Below, piece by piece: positions 61,674 to 64,000 of a stretch of 64,000 nt of DNA. The DNA lies in NCBI GenBank assembly GCA_034431435.1, contig DAOUDG010000100.1, positions 61,310 through 125,309 of the forward strand, in the 5' to 3' direction. A program made the translations under genes and the position numbers. The stretch's first letter is position 1. Every line of letters starts with the position of its first letter. Below the pieces are notes generated by a model. That model did not search any database. It was not told the origin of the DNA and saw nothing but the letters and a program-made list of their open reading frames with translations. This DNA is from JAHCIE01 sp034431435. Its GTDB lineage: Bacteria; Chloroflexota; Anaerolineae; Epilineales; JAHCIE01.

Positions 61674-63533
61674 CTAGTCGGCTGCCAGTTGTACGGCGGG
61701 CCACAACTCGGATAGGGCGAAGTCCAGGCCGAGCTGCGAGAGCCTGGCGGGCGTGGGTCGCCCCGACGTCCAGTCCCAGCCGCGAACATCGTAGTATTCG
61801 CGCAACATGGCGCTGAGGTCGGGGACGACGCCTTCGGTGCCGCCGACGTACATCGGCTCCATGAGCAGCCTGGGCAGCTTGTCGTGATGCCGCGACAGGC
61901 CGCGGCGGTTATTGAAGATGCGCTTCAGGTTCCAGGCGCGCTCGCCCAGGAACAGGCCCTCTTGCAGACTGACCTCGCGGCCGATGGCGGCCGATAGCAT
62001 GCCCACTACGCCGTGGGGGTCTGGATTGGAGAACATGCACATGATGAGACTGTTATACAGGCTGCGCCAGTCCTGGATACGGGCCGACGCGAAGGCTTTA
62101 CCTTCTGACGATGAGCGGTCGAGCATGTCCAGGCCCAACTCACCCAACGCGCGACCCAACTCCACCCAGTACATGTCGCCCTGGTTGTGGCACGCGCCGC
62201 GCGGTGAGGTGGCATAGATCAGGCTCATGCCGGTCATGGCGCGCGGATCGTGCATCGCCACTTCGAGGCCGTTGACCTGGACGGCCAGGTCCTCCGCGCC
62301 GAAGCGCCGCCCCAGCGCACGCGAGCCTTCGCCCAGCACGACGCCGAAGCCTTGCTGGCGGGCGATCATGCCGACGAGTTGGATGGCCGTGCCCACGTCG
62401 CCCCAGCGCAGGATGAGGCCGCCGGTGTCCTCGGCCGTGATGATACCCTGGTTGAACAGGTAGTAGGCGAAGGCGATGGTCGAGCCGACGGAGATAGTGT
62501 CCAGGCCGAAGGCGTTGCACAGGTGATTGGCGTAGGCCACAGCCTCCAGGTCGTCACTCAGGATAAGGGAGCCGAAGGCGGCGACGGTCTCGTATTCGGG
62601 GCCATCGATGCGCGCTTCCTTGTACACGCCGCGCGTCTCGACGATGCGCCAGCACGAGATGGGGCAGGTGTGGCACGCGCCAATGCCGGTCTGGATAGTC
62701 TCCTTCATGACGGAGCCGCTCAGCTTCTCGGCGCCGTCGAAGAAACCTTCCGTCCAGTACTTGTTGGGCATGTCGCCGATCATCATCAGGTAGTCAACGC
62801 CGCCCGCTGTGCCGGTCTCGCGGAACATGCGGACGCTGAAGTCCTCCTTCAGTTCCTTGTACGCGCCCTTGACCACCTCGCGGAAGCGCGCCTCGTCGGG
62901 CAGCGGAATCTTGCCCGTACCGTGGGCCAGGATGGCCTTGAGACGCTTGGACCCCATCACCGCGCCCAGGCCGCCGCGGGCTGCGATGCGCGCCTCGTCG
63001 TTGACGATGCCCGCGATGGGCAGGCGGTGCTCGCCGCCAGGGCCGATGCATGCCACACTGGAGCGGGGCTGGTTGAACTCGGCCTTTAGCTCCTCCTGGG
63101 TGACGTAGACGTCCTTGCCCCACAGGTGGCGCGCGTCGTGCAGCTCAGCCACCCCGTCGCGAATGATCAGGCTGACGGGGTGGGCCGCCTGGCCGGTGAC
63201 GATGATGCCGTCGTAGCCCGCGTAGCGCAGTTGCGCGCCGAAGCGACCGCCCGTGTTGGACTCGCCCCAACGCCCCGTCGCGGGCGACAGGGCAACCGCC
63301 ACATGACGGCCGCAGGCCGGCGCGGCCGTGCCCACCAGCGGCCCTGTCATGAAGATAAGTGGCGCTTCAGGGCTGAGCGGCTCTGTGGCGGCGTCCGTCA
63401 TGTCCCACAAGTAGCGCGCCGCCAGCCCGCTGCCGCCAATATAGTCGCGGACGTAGGTCTCGTTGAGAGGCTCGTCGTTCACGGTCCCGCGACCCAGATC
63501 CACACGGAGCAGCTTACCCTGATACCCATGCAT
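61674..63533 (-). CDS. Aldehyde:ferredoxin oxidoreductase (tungsten-pterin type)
   Basis: 619 residues, normal for the AOR family, which uses a tungsten-bis-pterin and one [4Fe-4S] cluster to interconvert aldehydes and carboxylates with ferredoxin. The N-terminal domain begins GYQGKLLRVDLGRGTVNDEP, then YIGGSGLAARYLWD and TGGRFGAQLRYAGYDGIIVT (pterin contacts). The cluster motif C-x2-C-x3-C is in GACHTCPISCWRI (about 285-295), with the distal fourth Cys probably in LIMCMFSNPD. The ATG at 63533 has only a weak ribosome binding site. With the adjacent aldehyde dehydrogenase and acyl-CoA ligase it suggests an acid-aldehyde interconversion route. Confidence 0.95.
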   Translation of the reverse strand: MHGYQGKLLRVDLGRGTVNDEPLNETYVRDYIGGSGLAARYLWDMTDAATEPLSPEAPLIFMTGPLVGTAAPACGRHVAVALSPATGRWGESNTGGRFGAQLRYAGYDGIIVTGQAAHPVSLIIRDGVAELHDARHLWGKDVYVTQEELKAEFNQPRSSVACIGPGGEHRLPIAGIVNDEARIAARGGLGAVMGSKRLKAILAHGTGKIPLPDEARFREVVKGAYKELKEDFSVRMFRETGTAGGVDYLMMIGDMPNKYWTEGFFDGAEKLSGSVMKETIQTGIGACHTCPISCWRIVETRGVYKEARIDGPEYETVAAFGSLILSDDLEAVAYANHLCNAFGLDTISVGSTIAFAYYLFNQGIITAEDTGGLILRWGDVGTAIQLVGMIARQQGFGVVLGEGSRALGRRFGAEDLAVQVNGLEVAMHDPRAMTGMSLIYATSPRGACHNQGDMYWVELGRALGELGLDMLDRSSSEGKAFASARIQDWRSLYNSLIMCMFSNPDPHGVVGMLSAAIGREVSLQEGLFLGERAWNLKRIFNNRRGLSRHHDKLPRLLMEPMYVGGTEGVVPDLSAMLREYYDVRGWDWTSGRPTPARLSQLGLDFALSELWPAVQLAAD

Positions 63534-63564
63534 AGTCGTCCGCCTTAACGAAGCCTAGCGAATG

Positions 63565-63615
63565 GGGATTAGAGATTGGTGGCCGGAGACTGGTCTCCCA
63601 TCTCCAATCCCTAAT
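63565..63615. repeat. Dispersed inverted repeat (GATTAGAGATTGG family)
   Basis: GGGATTAGAGATTGG and CCAATCCCTAATCTC flank a small GGAGAC-TG-GTCTCC hairpin. A partial copy (CCCAATCTCCAATCCC) lies at about 35367-35382, and a related pair lies inside the cyclase gene. Confidence 0.55.
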
Positions 63616-63622
63616 CTCCTCC

Positions 63623-64000
63623 CTAGTTGGTGGGCGCGTCGGCGCTGGCCTTCGCCCGTTCCTCTTCCAGGAGCACACGTCGCAGGAACTTGCCGACCTG
63701 GCTCTTGGGTAGCTCAGTGCGGAACTCGACGCTCGACGGAACCTTGTAAGGGGCCAGGTGCTCGCGACAGAAGGCGCGAATCTCGTCCTCGGTGGCCGTC
63801 TGGCCCGGCTTGAGAACCACGTAGGCCTTGACGGTCTCGCCGCGGGTTGGGTGCGGCACGCCGGCAACCACGGCCTCGGCGATCTTAGGATGCTTGAACA
63901 GCACCTCTTCCACGTCGCGGGGGTAGATGTTGTAGCCCGACGCGATAATGAGGTCCTTCTTGCGGTCGACAATCTTGAAGTAGCCGTCCTCGTCCATCTC
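63623..64000 (-). CDS. AMP-dependent acyl-CoA ligase, C-terminal fragment (N-terminus beyond the window)
   Basis: About 125 residues of the C-terminal domain of an ANL-family ligase; the gene continues past the right edge. The hinge DEDGYFKIVDRKKDLIIASG and the following YNIYPRDVEEVLFKHPKIAE are diagnostic of fatty acid-CoA synthetases, and the catalytic Lys is in LPKSQVGKFLRR. The enzyme makes acyl-AMP then acyl-CoA. It is upstream of the aldehyde:ferredoxin oxidoreductase with a 90-nt gap holding a repeat. Chain-length specificity lies in the missing part. Confidence 0.93.
   Translation of the reverse strand, partial: EMDEDGYFKIVDRKKDLIIASGYNIYPRDVEEVLFKHPKIAEAVVAGVPHPTRGETVKAYVVLKPGQTATEDEIRAFCREHLAPYKVPSSVEFRTELPKSQVGKFLRRVLLEEERAKASADAPTN

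Noticed and set aside
1..64000. tRNA or rRNA genes
   Set aside because: No cloverleaf with a conserved T-loop (GGTTCRA) and CCA-like end or rRNA segment was recognised by eye; a covariance search would be needed to exclude one fully.

Overview
The window is GC-rich chromosomal DNA, about two thirds G+C, most likely from a member of the Chloroflexota (a relative of the Anaerolineae, Ardenticatenia or Caldilineae). The pointers are the gene set rather than any single marker: a class III cyclase fused to an NB-ARC ATPase and TPRs, tandem double-domain universal stress proteins, a PF13654-type Lon-like protease, a DNRLRE surface protein, secreted proteins with Thr/Pro-rich linkers and an LPLVxK-type C-terminus, an MshC-like cysteine ligase, a GAAC-N4-GTTC LexA-type box, many interspersed hairpin repeats, and several promoters that seem to produce leaderless mRNAs. 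No rRNA, tRNA, transposase, integrase or CRISPR array was seen. The sequence reads as a chromosomal backbone with genes in short runs on both strands. About half of the gene boundaries carry a hairpin terminator or a dispersed inverted repeat.

Layout. 1-6.2 kb: truncated class V aminotransferase, tgt, a VOC protein, a pterin dehydratase, two membrane proteins, tyrS and a small unknown. 6.2-14.7 kb: a DNRLRE surface protein, a polyprenyl diphosphate synthase divergent from a YyaL/DUF255 thioredoxin-fold protein coupled to an MshC-like cysteine ligase, then the cyclase-ATPase-TPR regulator. 14.8-19.6 kb: cobalamin-dependent methionine synthase under a clear SAM-I riboswitch with terminator, divergent from an SRPBCC protein. 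19.6-25.9 kb: HtrA-like protease, a secreted glycoside hydrolase-like protein, a DUF123 protein, a probable selenocysteine-containing glutaredoxin-PDZ fusion, and a methyltransferase. 26-32.8 kb: a 24-residue membrane peptide gene, Hsp20, Lon-like protease, aminotransferase and two universal stress proteins (a proteostasis/stress run). 33-37.8 kb: a cohesin-dockerin-cohesin secreted protein and a MacB-type ABC transporter with an operator-like dyad at its promoter.

38-48.6 kb is the most unusual part. Two paralogous surface proteins, of 501 and 1618 residues, share an N-terminal helical/LysM-like region. The larger adds LysM, lysozyme-like, VanW-like and NlpC/P60-like modules. They follow a promoter whose spacer contains a perfect LexA-type box. 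Divergent from them is an XRE repressor overlapping an ImmA/IrrE metallopeptidase gene, a pairing known from DNA-damage and mobile-element switches. Next comes a helix-turn-helix protein overlapping a citrate-synthase homologue that lacks one catalytic histidine, then a patatin lipase. 48.6-57.4 kb: MFS transporter, JAMM peptidase and dynamin-like GTPase in one overlapping run, YgjP-like peptidase, OsmC protein, and an aldo/keto reductase-histidine kinase-response regulator operon. 57.4-64 kb: two PDZ serine proteases without signal peptides, a membrane-tailed aldehyde dehydrogenase, a tungsten-type aldehyde:ferredoxin oxidoreductase and the C-terminus of an acyl-CoA ligase.

Functional themes are methionine/SAM and thiol or redox chemistry, proteostasis and envelope stress, aldehyde/carboxylate metabolism and cell-wall remodelling. 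The observation most worth pursuing is the in-frame TGA at position 24796. It falls exactly at the first active-site cysteine of a glutaredoxin (U-P-Y-C) and is followed by a hairpin that fits the bacterial SECIS pattern. All function calls come from reading the sequence; no database search was run.
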